DNA of 64,000 nt, taken from contig NZ_CP073720.1 in assembly GCF_025137375.1 (NCBI RefSeq), forward strand, positions 516,001-580,000. Reading direction: 5' to 3'. Shown here piece by piece: positions 33,417-42,257 of this stretch (positions are counted from its first letter, which is position 1; every line of letters begins with the position of its first letter). A model generated the notes under the pieces. That model saw nothing but the letters and a program-made list of their open reading frames with translations, searched no databases and was not told the DNA's origin. The position numbers were made by a program, and so were the translations under genes. The stretch is from Dactylosporangium fulvum. GTDB taxonomy: Bacteria; Actinomycetota; Actinomycetes; Mycobacteriales; Micromonosporaceae.

Positions 33417-35236
33417 GCCGAAGCCCTGGGAGGATGCGCCTCCTGGCGCGCTTCCTCGGACTGTTTGCCCGCGCCGCGGGCTGGGCGCTGGGCCTGCGAG
33501 CCGTGTCCACGGTCCTGGCCGGCCTCGCACCGGTGCTGAGCGCCTGGCTGGCCCGCGAGCTCATCAACCACCTCATCGCGCACCGCGGCACCGCCGCGTG
33601 GCTGTCGACCGCAGCGCTCGCCGCAACCGCCACCCTCATAGCGATCCTCCAGCATGTGAACCGGTACGCCGATCAGGAGATCACCCGGCGCGTCGCACTG
33701 CGCACGCAGGCCGAGCTGTTCACCGCACTGACCCGCCTGCCCGGGCTCGCCGAGCTCGAGAATCCACAGTTCCAGGACCGGCTGCGCCTCGCACAGCAGA
33801 TCGGCCAGGGCGGGCCGCAGCAGCTCATCGGCGCCGCGTTCGGCCTGGCACAATCCGCCGTGCTCGTCGGCGGCTTCCTGGTGACGCTGATCGTGGCGTC
33901 ACCGGTCGTCGCGCCGCTCGTGCTGCTGTCAGCACTGCCGATGCTGTGGGCCCAGCTCAAGCTCTCCCGGCAGAGCGTCGACATGAGCCTGCGCATCACA
34001 CCCAACATCCGCCGGCAGATGTTCTACTCGATGCTGTTGCTCGACACGCGGGCGGCGAAGGAGATCCGGCTGTTCGGCCTCGGCGACTTCCTCCGCGGGC
34101 GGATGCTGACCGAGCTCACGCAGGCGCAGGCCGGCGAACGCCGCATCGACCGGACCGCACTGCGCGTCAACGGCCTGCTCTCGCTGCTGACCGGGGTGGT
34201 CTCCACCATCGCGCTCATCGTCCACGTCAACCAGATCGCCGCCGGCCGGGGCAGTGTCGGCGACATCGCCGTACTGATCGCGGCACTCGCCAGTGTCCAG
34301 AGTGGACTTGCCGGCATCGTCACGGAGATCGCCACCGCGAACGAGTTCCTCCTGCTGTTCGGCCACTACGTCCACGTCACCACCGTCCCGGTCGACACCC
34401 CCGCCGGGCAAACCGAGGAACTACCCACCCTGCGCGGCGCGATCGAACTGCGCGACGTGTGGTTCCGCTATCACCCAGATCACGACTGGGTGCTGCGCGG
34501 CGTCAACCTGACGATCCCGGCCGGCGAGTCACTGGCGCTCGTCGGCCTCAACGGCGCCGGAAAGTCAACCCTGGTCAAGCTGATCTGCCGACTCTACGAA
34601 CCGACCCGAGGCACCATCACCTGGGACGGGACCGACATCAGCGAGGTCGACGTCGCACAGTTGCGTAAACGGATCGGCGTCGTGTTCCAGGACTACATGA
34701 GCTATGAGCTGAGCGCGGCGGAGAACATCGCCCTCGGCGACCTCGACGCCTTGACCGACGAACCACGGCTGCGTGCCGCCGCCGCCGAGGTCGACCTCGA
34801 CGACACCATCACCGCCCTGCCCCGCGGATACCAGACCATGCTGAGCCGGGTGTTCGAACCGTCCGACGACCACGTGGCGGGCGTGGTGCTGTCCGGCGGC
34901 CAATGGCAGCGGGTCGCGATCGCCCGGGCGGTGATCCGCTCCAGCGCCGACCTCCTCATCCTCGACGAGCCGTCGGCCGGACTCGACGCCGCCGCCGAAC
35001 ACTCCATCCACGAGAGCCTGCGGCGGCTGCGCCAGGGCCGCAGCAGCCTGCTGATCTCGCACCGGCTCAACGCCGTCCGGCAGGCCGACCGCATCGTCGT
35101 CCTCGACGGCGGAGTCGTCACGGAACAGGGCACCCACGACATCCTGATGGCGGTCGGCGGCGCATACGCTGCGCTGTTCCGCACACAGGCCGGCGGCTAC
35201 CAACTCGTCCCCGACACCGCCGGTGCGAAGACCTGA
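33413..35236 (+). CDS. ABC exporter (fused membrane and ATPase domains)
   Basis: A 607-residue half-transporter. The N-terminal 320 residues form the six-helix exporter domain (LFARAAGWALGLRAVSTVLA). The C-terminal ATPase has Walker A GLNGAGKSTL (about residues 379-388), signature LSGGQWQR (about 493) and Walker B LLILDEPSAGLD (about 514). It has no N-terminal C39 peptidase, so a separate protease, possibly the S26 enzyme of this cluster, would be needed to process cargo. Overlapping with the redoxin and next to the cysteine-rich peptide, it is the obvious export route for it. Confidence 0.85.
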   Translation: MSRSPGRMRLLARFLGLFARAAGWALGLRAVSTVLAGLAPVLSAWLARELINHLIAHRGTAAWLSTAALAATATLIAILQHVNRYADQEITRRVALRTQAELFTALTRLPGLAELENPQFQDRLRLAQQIGQGGPQQLIGAAFGLAQSAVLVGGFLVTLIVASPVVAPLVLLSALPMLWAQLKLSRQSVDMSLRITPNIRRQMFYSMLLLDTRAAKEIRLFGLGDFLRGRMLTELTQAQAGERRIDRTALRVNGLLSLLTGVVSTIALIVHVNQIAAGRGSVGDIAVLIAALASVQSGLAGIVTEIATANEFLLLFGHYVHVTTVPVDTPAGQTEELPTLRGAIELRDVWFRYHPDHDWVLRGVNLTIPAGESLALVGLNGAGKSTLVKLICRLYEPTRGTITWDGTDISEVDVAQLRKRIGVVFQDYMSYELSAAENIALGDLDALTDEPRLRAAAAEVDLDDTITALPRGYQTMLSRVFEPSDDHVAGVVLSGGQWQRVAIARAVIRSSADLLILDEPSAGLDAAAEHSIHESLRRLRQGRSSLLISHRLNAVRQADRIVVLDGGVVTEQGTHDILMAVGGAYAALFRTQAGGYQLVPDTAGAKT

Positions 35237-35322
35237 CGAGCCGTCCGCTCGGCCCTCAGCTGATCTTGCCGAGATGGTGACCACGCAGGGCCGCGGCCAG
35301 CCGTTGGTCGCCGTCGGCGATC

Positions 35323-35676
35323 TCAGCGGCACACGGCCGCGAATTTGAGGAACAGGCAGCACGAGAGGGTGACGGATGCGGTGATCGCGGACAACGCCCG
35401 GATCGCGATCTCGGTGTCGCTGCGGTGGCGCCAGGTCACCGGCAACACCTGCTCCACGATGACGAGTGACACCCAACCGAGCAGTACGAGCGGGAAGTAC
35501 AGATCCCAGTCGGGGTTGTCGAACGCGCTGGCGTTGCCGTTCGCGCCGTAGTTGGGGCAGTCCTCGTACCGCATGACGGGGTCGAGAGTCACCAGCAGCA
35601 ACACGATGACGGCAAAGCCCACGAGGCACACCCGGAGTCCGCCGAGCGGTGACGGTTTTGCCCGTTCATTGATCAC
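35323..35676 (-). CDS. Small membrane protein
   Basis: A 117-residue protein with about three predicted transmembrane helices (LRVCLVGFAVIVLLLVTLDP, then FPLVLLGWVSLVIVEQVLP and a C-terminal one with LSCCLFLKFAAVC). A loop between the first two contains EDCPNYGANGNASAF. The GTG start lies 6 bases after TACGCT with no Shine-Dalgarno, pointing to a leaderless transcript. It converges on the exporter gene and could be an immunity protein of the peptide cluster, although only its position and size suggest this. Confidence 0.55.
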   Translation of the reverse strand: MINERAKPSPLGGLRVCLVGFAVIVLLLVTLDPVMRYEDCPNYGANGNASAFDNPDWDLYFPLVLLGWVSLVIVEQVLPVTWRHRSDTEIAIRALSAITASVTLSCCLFLKFAAVCR

Positions 35677-36292
35677 CGGGCCAGCGTAGGAACGCCGTCG
35701 GCGGAAGCCGGGAAGGCCGTGTGTCGATGCTGTGAAGATTCAGGCGTCAACCCCGGCCGCGGCTGCCCCGCGGCCATCACGAACGGGTTCTTGGTCGAAA
35801 CGATCTTGAGGAGTCCCGTTGCCGCATAGCTTTTGACTTCACCCCGACGGTCCAAAGTCGACGGTGTTGCCGTCATCCGGCTCTAACGATCATTGGTCAT
35901 TGGACGGATCCGGTCGTCGGGCCGCCGGACTCGACCACGGTCGGCGCCCTGCCGGGCCGGTTGTCGGTCGGACTCGTGGTCGCGGCGGCTCGGCGTTGCC
36001 GCGTGGCTCCGGTTGGTTGTGGCCGTGATCGCGATGCGTTCGCGATCACGGGTGTGGCGGTTGGGCCTGGCCGGGTGGTGCGGCTGCGGTTGGTAGATCA
36101 AGGGAAACTTCGGGTTGCCTGGGCAGCCAGATGTTTCCGATGATCAAGCAGCCCGGGTCGGGCCAGGCGCGGAGCACGGCCGCCCCGCACGACCGGGGCC
36201 ACGGCCGCCGCGGCCCGGCACCACAGCCCGGCACCGCGAGGGCACGGCTGGCACCCGGCGCCGCGCAGGGTGCCAGCCGTCCCTGACGCCCG
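35677..36292. other. Gene-free stretch with a long inverted repeat
   Basis: About 615 bases with only low-complexity open frames rich in arginine and glycine. The notable element is a perfect 12-bp inverted repeat at 36023-36051 (CCGTGATCGCGA, TGCGT, TCGCGATCACGG). Nothing else recognisable. Confidence 0.4.
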
Positions 36293-36493
36293 TCAAGGTT
36301 GAGGAGGATCGACCGCCGGGTCCGTTCCCTCTTCGGCGAGGAAACGGCGCGCCGACTGGACGAGTGAGCAGGGGAACGCGGTCAGCCGTGCCCACGATGA
36401 CAGGCAGCCCTCGCAGATCCCGTCCCGCTCGGTGTGCTTGCCGAGGAGTACGAGCGCTTCGTTCCGGGTTTCGGGTGTGCGGTAGTCCTTCAT
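36293..36493 (-). CDS. Small cysteine-containing protein
   Basis: A 66-residue protein starting MKDYRTPETRNEALVLLGKH, with ERDGICEGCLSSWARLTAFP and another cysteine 2 residues on. CxxC plus a third cysteine suggest a small metal site. Similar short proteins are common in actinomycetes, but I do not recognise a named family. It is below average length, with only GGGTGG as a weak ribosome-binding site. Confidence 0.5.
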   Translation of the reverse strand: MKDYRTPETRNEALVLLGKHTERDGICEGCLSSWARLTAFPCSLVQSARRFLAEEGTDPAVDPPQP

Positions 36494-36636
36494 AAGATGT
36501 CCACCCCGCCTGGACTCGGTCTGCTCGAAAGGGCGCACACCGTCGCGCTCGGGTTACCCGGATCCGCGCGAGTGTCAGGAAGGCGTCAGATCACCACGCC
36601 GACCCGCGGCACGGCCGCATGGGCGATGATCCGGTC

Positions 36637-36792
36637 ATGGCGTTGTCGACGCGGTTCACGGAGTTGTTCGGAGTGCGGCACCCGATCGCGCTGGCGCCGA
36701 TGGGCGGCTCGGCCGGTGGCGCACTGGCGGCGGCCGTCTCTCGCGGCGGCGGGTTCGGGATGCTGGGCGCCGGGACCGGGAGCGCCCGGTGA
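36637..36792 (+). pseudogene. Nitronate monooxygenase, N-terminal fragment
   Basis: A 51-residue frame reads MALSTRFTELFGVRHPIALA, then PMGGSAGGALAAAVSRGG and GFGMLGAGTG, the first beta/alpha unit of 2-nitropropane dioxygenase-type flavoproteins. It then stops at TGA 36790-36792. Intact members have 310-380 residues and none of the remainder is found downstream, where the glucanase gene begins. A truncated relic. Confidence 0.65.
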
Positions 36793-36856
36793 CGGCACCG
36801 GTAAAGCAAAAGATAAGGGTCCTGTATGGCCGCGTTGAGCTGCGGATATTGTCGAC

Positions 36857-36868
36857 GAGAACGCTCTC
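36857..36868. promoter_or_regulatory. Possible LacI-type operator before the glucanase gene
   Basis: GAGAACGCTCTC is a near-perfect palindrome with a central CG, the form bound by LacI-family regulators that control beta-glucan genes in actinomycetes. It lies 46 bases before the likely start codon. No LacI gene is encoded in the window. Confidence 0.4.
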
Positions 36869-36914
36869 TTCATAGTGTCGGCTCGATACCCCCGAACCGT
36901 ACATGGGAGCACTT

Positions 36915-38192
36915 GTGAGCAACAGGACCCGCCGGCGCTGGAGCAACCGGACACTGCCGGTCCTCGCCGTCACCCTCGCCCTGGCCGTCGCCGGTCTCGT
37001 CGCCACCACAGTGCGCAGCACGCCGGAGGCCTCCGCCGGGATCGGCAACCTGACCTGGTCCGACGAGTTCAACGGGGCGGCCGGCTCGGCACCCGACCCG
37101 GCGAAGTGGAAGCACGACGTCGGCGGCAGCGGCTGGGGCAACAACGAGCGCCAGTACTACACCGCCGGCGCGGCCAACTCGGCCCTCGACGGCTCCGGGA
37201 ACCTGGTGATCAGCGCCCGCAAGGAGAACCCGGGCAACTTCAACTGCTGGTACGGCCGCTGCGAGTACACCTCGGCACGGCTGCTGACCGCGGGCAAGTT
37301 CACCCAGAAGTACGGGCGGTTCGAGGCCCGGCTCAAGATCCCGCGCGGCCAGGGCCTGTGGCCGGCGTTCTGGATGCTCGGCGACGACATCGGCACCAAC
37401 CCGTGGCCCAACAGCGGCGAGATCGACATCATGGAGAACGTCGGCAAGGAGCCCAGCACGCTCCACGGCACCCTGCACGGCCCCGGCTACTCCGGCGGCA
37501 ACCCGCTGACCAGCAGCACCACCCTGTCCGGCGGCCGGGCTCTCGCCGACGACTTCCACACCTTCGCCGTCGACTGGGCGCCGGACTCAATCGTCTGGTA
37601 CCTCGACGGCGTGCAGTACGCACGGAAGACCCCGGCCGACACCCGCGGCAACCGATGGGTCTTCGACCACCCGTTCTTCATGATCCTCAACGTTGCCGTC
37701 GGTGGTAACTGGCCCGGCTCCCCGGACGGCTCCACGACGTTCCCGCAGCAGATGGTCATCGACTACGTCCGGGTGTTCGCCTACACCACCGGCGGCGGCA
37801 CCACCCCGCCCCCGGCCACCGGCGGCAGGATCACCGGCATCGGCGGCAAGTGCGTCGACGTCCAGGCCGCCAACCCGGCCAACGGCACCCAGGTCCAGCT
37901 CTACGACTGCAACGGCACCAACGCCCAGCAGTGGTCGCGCCCCGGCGACGGCACGATCCGCGCCCTCGGCAAGTGCCTCGACGTCAACGCCGCCAGCTCC
38001 GCCAACGGTACGAAGGTGCAGCTCTACGACTGCAACGGCACCAACGCCCAGAAGTGGACGGTCAACGCCGACGGCACGGTCCGTGCGCTCGGCAAGTGCC
38101 TCGACGCCAAGGACGTCTCCTCGGCCAACGGCACGCCGCTGCAGATCTGGGACTGCTCCGCCGGCGTCAACCAGCGGTGGACCTTCGCCTGA
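36915..38192 (+). CDS. Secreted GH16 beta-glucanase with ricin-type lectin domain
   Basis: A 425-residue secreted enzyme. A Sec-type signal peptide (basic RTRRRWSNRT, hydrophobic LAVTLALAVAGLVATT, cleavage after EASA) precedes a family 16 glycoside hydrolase domain. The catalytic motif is GEIDIMENVG (about residues 168-177), typical of beta-1,3-glucanases. After a TTGGGTTPPP linker comes a ricin-B-like beta-trefoil with three repeats (GKCVDVQAANPANG, GKCLDVNAASSANG, GKCLDAKDVSSANG and QLYDCNGTNAQ). It probably degrades fungal or plant beta-1,3-glucan. GTG at 36915 behind GGGAG is preferred to the ATG at 36903. Confidence 0.9.
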   Translation: MSNRTRRRWSNRTLPVLAVTLALAVAGLVATTVRSTPEASAGIGNLTWSDEFNGAAGSAPDPAKWKHDVGGSGWGNNERQYYTAGAANSALDGSGNLVISARKENPGNFNCWYGRCEYTSARLLTAGKFTQKYGRFEARLKIPRGQGLWPAFWMLGDDIGTNPWPNSGEIDIMENVGKEPSTLHGTLHGPGYSGGNPLTSSTTLSGGRALADDFHTFAVDWAPDSIVWYLDGVQYARKTPADTRGNRWVFDHPFFMILNVAVGGNWPGSPDGSTTFPQQMVIDYVRVFAYTTGGGTTPPPATGGRITGIGGKCVDVQAANPANGTQVQLYDCNGTNAQQWSRPGDGTIRALGKCLDVNAASSANGTKVQLYDCNGTNAQKWTVNADGTVRALGKCLDAKDVSSANGTPLQIWDCSAGVNQRWTFA

Positions 38193-38194
38193 CC

Positions 38195-38239
38195 CGCAAG
38201 CCGGGTCCGCAAGCCGGGTCCGCAAGCATGACCCGCAAG
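38195..38239. repeat. 13-bp tandem repeat after the glucanase stop
   Basis: CGCAAGCCGGGTC occurs twice exactly, a third copy has three changes (CGCAAGCATGACC), and a partial fourth follows. It starts within 3 bases of the stop codon and probably arose by slippage. Confidence 0.8.
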
Positions 38240-38249
38240 ACTGCCGGAT

Positions 38250-38282
38250 AGCTCCGGGTGCCGTCCGACGGCACCCGGAGCT
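38250..38282. terminator. Convergent hairpin terminator
   Basis: AGCTCCGGGTGCCGTC and its exact complement around a single central C, between the glucanase gene and the convergent methyltransferase gene. Very stable in RNA in both directions. Confidence 0.85.
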
Positions 38283-38315
38283 GTCACGTGGTCCCAGGCT
38301 ACAGCCGGCCGGCAG

Positions 38316-39404
38316 TTAGTTCCTGAGCACCACGATCCGGGGATGCTGTCCGGCCAGGCTGATCGGCACGCTGTCCACATGCGACAGTCCCGACGCGAGT
38401 GCGGCCCCGGCGTCGGTGGTCAGCACCACGGCCCGCCCGCCGGGGCGCAGGACCCGCCGCACCTGCGTCCAGAACAACTGCGGACGGCGGGCGAGCGACC
38501 CCCCGAACGGCACCTGCCGGTCCCACGGCGGATTGGTGACGACCAGGTCCACCGCACCGTCCGGCAGCGGCAACCGTCCGGCGTCCCCGACCACCCACGC
38601 GATGCCGGGTGTCTCCGGGCGCCCGGCGGCATTCCGCCGTGCGGCGTCCACAGCGGACGGATCGATGTCGCCGCCGAGTGCCGGGCCGGACGCCTCCAGC
38701 ACGATGGTGCCGACACCGCAGCACGGATCCAGCAGGATCTCACCGGGCCGGCGGCCGGCCAGGCGCAGCATCGCGGCCGCCACCGGCGGATGCAGGCTGC
38801 CCGGCCGGGACCACTGCCGGTATGCCCGGCGGTGCAGCGGCCGGTCGGCGATCCGCAACGCCACCAGCGCACGGTCGTCGACCAGGGTCACCCGCCACGA
38901 CAGCCCGCCCGGCGGCGGCGCGGCACCGGTGCGGCGGCTGTGATAGGGAAGCCCCAGTGCCGCCGCGACCGGCTCACCGACCGCGTCCTCGATGTCGTAG
39001 CGGGTGAAGTTGCGCCGGCCGAGGAACGACGCCGACACGTCCACACTCCGGGCCGCCGCCGGTGCGCCGCCGCACAGCCGCCGCTGGTCGAGCAGGTGCC
39101 GCACCGGCATCGCCGCCGCCGCTTTGCCCAGCATTTGCAGGTCGGCCCGCGCGCGGCCGATCCCCGCAGCGGTGGTGCCGACCAGGAACACGTCGTCGGC
39201 GCACCGCAGATCGAGCACCGCCGGGCCGGGCCGGTCGGCCTCGAACCACACCTCGCGGTGCTCCACGGCCGTCACCCGGCCCAGTTTCCCTACCTGTACC
39301 TCGTCGGCCAGCACCCGCTCGATGCCCCGCACCACCCGCGCCACCAGGCGCGCGGCGGTCACAGGGAAACAGCGGGGCCGGGACGAGGAACGGTCACCCG
39401 GCAC
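38316..39404 (-). CDS. Class I methyltransferase, TRM11/THUMP-like
   Basis: A 362-residue SAM-dependent methyltransferase. The SAM-binding motif is LLDPCCGVGTIVLEA (about residues 222-236) and the catalytic motif VVTNPPWDRQ (about 287-296). The NPPW type acts on exocyclic amino groups of guanine or adenine in RNA or DNA. The N-terminal 150 residues resemble a THUMP/ferredoxin-like RNA-binding region (ARVVRGIERVLADEV, DLRCADDVFLVG). This pattern fits tRNA or rRNA guanine-N2 methyltransferases. The GTG start lacks a Shine-Dalgarno, and a GTG 14 codons later is an alternative. Confidence 0.8.
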   Translation of the reverse strand: MPGDRSSSRPRCFPVTAARLVARVVRGIERVLADEVQVGKLGRVTAVEHREVWFEADRPGPAVLDLRCADDVFLVGTTAAGIGRARADLQMLGKAAAAMPVRHLLDQRRLCGGAPAAARSVDVSASFLGRRNFTRYDIEDAVGEPVAAALGLPYHSRRTGAAPPPGGLSWRVTLVDDRALVALRIADRPLHRRAYRQWSRPGSLHPPVAAAMLRLAGRRPGEILLDPCCGVGTIVLEASGPALGGDIDPSAVDAARRNAAGRPETPGIAWVVGDAGRLPLPDGAVDLVVTNPPWDRQVPFGGSLARRPQLFWTQVRRVLRPGGRAVVLTTDAGAALASGLSHVDSVPISLAGQHPRIVVLRN

Positions 39405-39736
39405 ACGCGTGCCGAAACCGCAAAGATCATGTGATCTTCTCCCACGTCGCGACTCGGGACGGCAGGAAGCCGCCCCGCATCACTGGCGAGGGGTCAACCG
39501 CAACCCGCCAGCGGTCGCGTCACACGAGGAAAAAGAACGTCATGGCGGGAACCTACCATCCCGCCACACCACGGCCGAGCCATTTTTGCCGGCCGGCCTC
39601 GGGCGCAGCCGAACCCTCAGTCGTGCCCGACCCGGGCCACCTCGGAGCCGGCCGCCGGCCCAGGCCGTCACCTGCGGCGGAGGCGGGCTGTCCGTCAGTA
39701 GGTGGGTGGAGCGACCACGACCCAGGGAGCCGTGCC
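39405..39736. other. Divergent intergenic region before the GTPase operon
   Basis: About 330 bases between the methyltransferase and GTPase starts. It contains an AAGATCA-TG-TGATCTT palindrome (39423-39438), close to the methyltransferase start, and an 8-bp inverted repeat TGGCGGGA / TCCCGCCA (39543-39566). An in-frame ATG at 39542 could extend the GTPase by 65 residues, but the extra sequence is low-complexity. Confidence 0.4.
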
Positions 39737-42256
39737 GTGATCGAGACAGACATCCACGCCCGCATCAACGAGGCCCTCACCGGACGCAGGAACCAGCGGT
39801 CCTTCGTCGACCGGCTCTCCGGCGACTGGCAGGCGATGGTCGGCGGCCTCGACCGACTCGTCGAACTGCTGGAGGCCGCCGAACGGTCGGCCGGCGACAA
39901 CTCGTCACTGCCGGAGCCCGCGCGGTTCCGCGGCGCACTCGACAACCTCCTGCGCGGCACCGGCAGCGACGGCACGCCGCGGCTCGCCCGGCTGCGGGAA
40001 CGCATCGGCGACGCCGGACGGCAGATCGACGCCGCCGTGGCACGCGCACGGCGCGACACGGTGAACATCGGGGTCATCGGCGGCACCAAGGTCGGCAAGA
40101 GCACGCTGCTGCGGACCATCACGAACCTGCCGGACACGGTGGTGCCCTCCACCCGGTTCAACCCGACGACGGCCGCGGCCAGCAGCATCTACCACACGGA
40201 CGGCACACCGTCGGCCACGCTGCTGCTGCACACGTGGGAGTCGTTCCGCGACCAGTACCTCGCGCCGCTGCATGAGCTCGCCGGCCTGGCCCCGGTGCCG
40301 CGGGACATCGACGGGTTCCGCCGGTTCCGCTATCCGCAGGCCGGCAGCGACGCCGCCGACGGCGCCAAGGCGGACGACTACCTGCGCAAGCTCGACGCCG
40401 CGCACCGGTCGCTGCCCAGCTACGAGCAGCTGCTGCTCGGCCCGGTGCGGACGATCACCGTCGACTTCGCCGCGTTGCGGCCGTACGTGGCCTACCCGCG
40501 GCAGGAGACCGGCGACCCGTACGAGGTGCAGCCCTACCACGCCGTGCGCAGCGTGCGGATCGAGCAGTCGTTCCTGGACGGCGCCGCGACCCGCCTCGGC
40601 CTCATCGACCTGCCGGGCGCCGGCGAGGCCGGACTCGACATCGACCGCCAGTTCCTGCGCCAGGTCAAGCACGAGATCGACCTGCTCGTCATGGTCAAGC
40701 GCGGCGACCGCAAGGGCGCTTCGTACCTCGCCGAGGACTCCTACACCCGCAACCTCGCCGACTCCGCGCGCGGCGGTGTGCCGCTCGACGACTACTACGT
40801 CGTCGCCGTCAACCGGGACCGGGCCAACGACCCGGAGGGCGCGTACTTCGCCAACACCGTCAAGAGCGTCACGGAGGTCTCCCGGGAGCGCAACATCCGG
40901 GTGCTGACCGCGGACGTCGCCGACCGCGACGAGGTGCTCGCCGAGCTGCTGCACCCGCTGCTGCGCCACCTCGCGACCCGCCTGGCGGAGATGGACCGGG
41001 CCGTGGTCCGCGAGGCGCTGACGGTCGCCGCCGGTGTCGCCACCGACGTCGCCGGCTATGCCGACGAGGCGCAGCGCTGCGCACGCGACCTGGCGCGCCT
41101 GCTGCCCAACCAGGACGACGAGTTCAGCATCCTGGCCGAGAAGCTGCGCAACGCCCTTGCCGTCGACCTCAACGCCCTGGTTCGCCGCTACGACGCGTAC
41201 CAGTCCTCGGGCGACCCGGACACGGCGCTGACCAAGGCCATCGGGGCGGCGGTTACCGAGGCACGGGCCTGGGTGCGCGGCGGCCTCGGCCACGGCGATC
41301 GGAAGACCTGGCTCACCGAGATCGAGGGCCAGTACGTCCACGGCGACCTCGAGACGAAACAGGACGAGTACTACCGGGCCAAGACCGAGATCACCAAGAT
41401 CTTCAGCCGGATCGACCCGTCGCTCGACGACGCCGTGCAGCGGCTGTGGGACGAGATCGCCGGACTGCTGCGGCACCGGCTCACCGAGGAACTGGTCCCG
41501 GCCGGCCCGCAGGCCCTGGAGCAGCTCCGCGTCACCGCGGAGGCGCGGCGGGCGCACGTCATCGGCGATGCGCTGCGCCGGCTGTGCGAGCTCAAGGAGG
41601 ACTACGGCAGCGTGGTGCTGCGGGTGACCCAGCCGATCATCCGCGGCATCCACTGGGAGCAGGCGCAGCACGCGTCGGTACCGCTACCGCCACCGCCCGC
41701 GCAGGCACCCCAGCCGCCCGCGCCCGTGCAGCGGCCACCGCAGGCGGTGCCGGTCGCGCCGGTCGCGCCGCAACCCGCACCGCGGCCACCGGCGGCCACT
41801 GGCAGCCGGTGGGTCGTCATGCCCGACGGCTCACGGAAACGGGTCTCGTCGATCATCACACCACCCGCCGCCGGCCGCCCCGATCCGAGCGACCCACGGA
41901 TCCAGCAGGGCGCGGAAGGGCTGTACGACGAACTGGCCGCCGTCGTCGACCGGTGCATCACCGAGCTGGAGCAGGAGTTGCGCGCGGAGGCCCGGCTGAT
42001 GACCCGCACGCTCGCCGCCGCGGCGGACCGGTTCTTCGACAGCATCATCCGCACCAACCGCAGCGAGAAGGACTACGAACACCTCTGCGAACCGAACCGG
42101 CGCTCCATCTGGCCGGACCGGTTCGGCGGCGGCGACGCCCGCCTCGCCGCCGACCTGTCGCTGGTCGAGGAGCAGGCCCGGACGACTGCCGAGCTGGCCG
42201 GGCTGGCCACCGGCCGGTCCACCGGGCTCCGGCTGCCGCACCCCGAGGTCTCCTGA
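39737..42256 (+). CDS. Dynamin-like GTPase
   Basis: An 839-residue large GTPase. G1 is GGTKVGKST (about residues 114-122), G2 threonines are in FNPTTAAAS, G3 is DLPGAGEAG (about 291-299), and a G4-like VNRDRA lies about 358. A long helical stalk follows, then a proline-rich linker (VPLPPPPAQAPQPPAPVQRP) and a C-terminal helical region with paired acidic helices (CITELEQELRAEARLMTRTL). No clear transmembrane helix is seen. Bacterial dynamins remodel membranes and some protect against phage lysis. GGGAG precedes the GTG. It is the first gene of the signalling operon, one base before the kinase-like gene. Confidence 0.8.
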   Translation: MIETDIHARINEALTGRRNQRSFVDRLSGDWQAMVGGLDRLVELLEAAERSAGDNSSLPEPARFRGALDNLLRGTGSDGTPRLARLRERIGDAGRQIDAAVARARRDTVNIGVIGGTKVGKSTLLRTITNLPDTVVPSTRFNPTTAAASSIYHTDGTPSATLLLHTWESFRDQYLAPLHELAGLAPVPRDIDGFRRFRYPQAGSDAADGAKADDYLRKLDAAHRSLPSYEQLLLGPVRTITVDFAALRPYVAYPRQETGDPYEVQPYHAVRSVRIEQSFLDGAATRLGLIDLPGAGEAGLDIDRQFLRQVKHEIDLLVMVKRGDRKGASYLAEDSYTRNLADSARGGVPLDDYYVVAVNRDRANDPEGAYFANTVKSVTEVSRERNIRVLTADVADRDEVLAELLHPLLRHLATRLAEMDRAVVREALTVAAGVATDVAGYADEAQRCARDLARLLPNQDDEFSILAEKLRNALAVDLNALVRRYDAYQSSGDPDTALTKAIGAAVTEARAWVRGGLGHGDRKTWLTEIEGQYVHGDLETKQDEYYRAKTEITKIFSRIDPSLDDAVQRLWDEIAGLLRHRLTEELVPAGPQALEQLRVTAEARRAHVIGDALRRLCELKEDYGSVVLRVTQPIIRGIHWEQAQHASVPLPPPPAQAPQPPAPVQRPPQAVPVAPVAPQPAPRPPAATGSRWVVMPDGSRKRVSSIITPPAAGRPDPSDPRIQQGAEGLYDELAAVVDRCITELEQELRAEARLMTRTLAAAADRFFDSIIRTNRSEKDYEHLCEPNRRSIWPDRFGGGDARLAADLSLVEEQARTTAELAGLATGRSTGLRLPHPEVS

Positions 42257-42257
42257 C

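Noticed and set aside
39542..39736. In-frame extension of the dynamin-like GTPase to ATG 39542
   Set aside because: The extra 65 residues are low-complexity and cross a palindrome; the GTG at 39737 has a proper ribosome-binding site.
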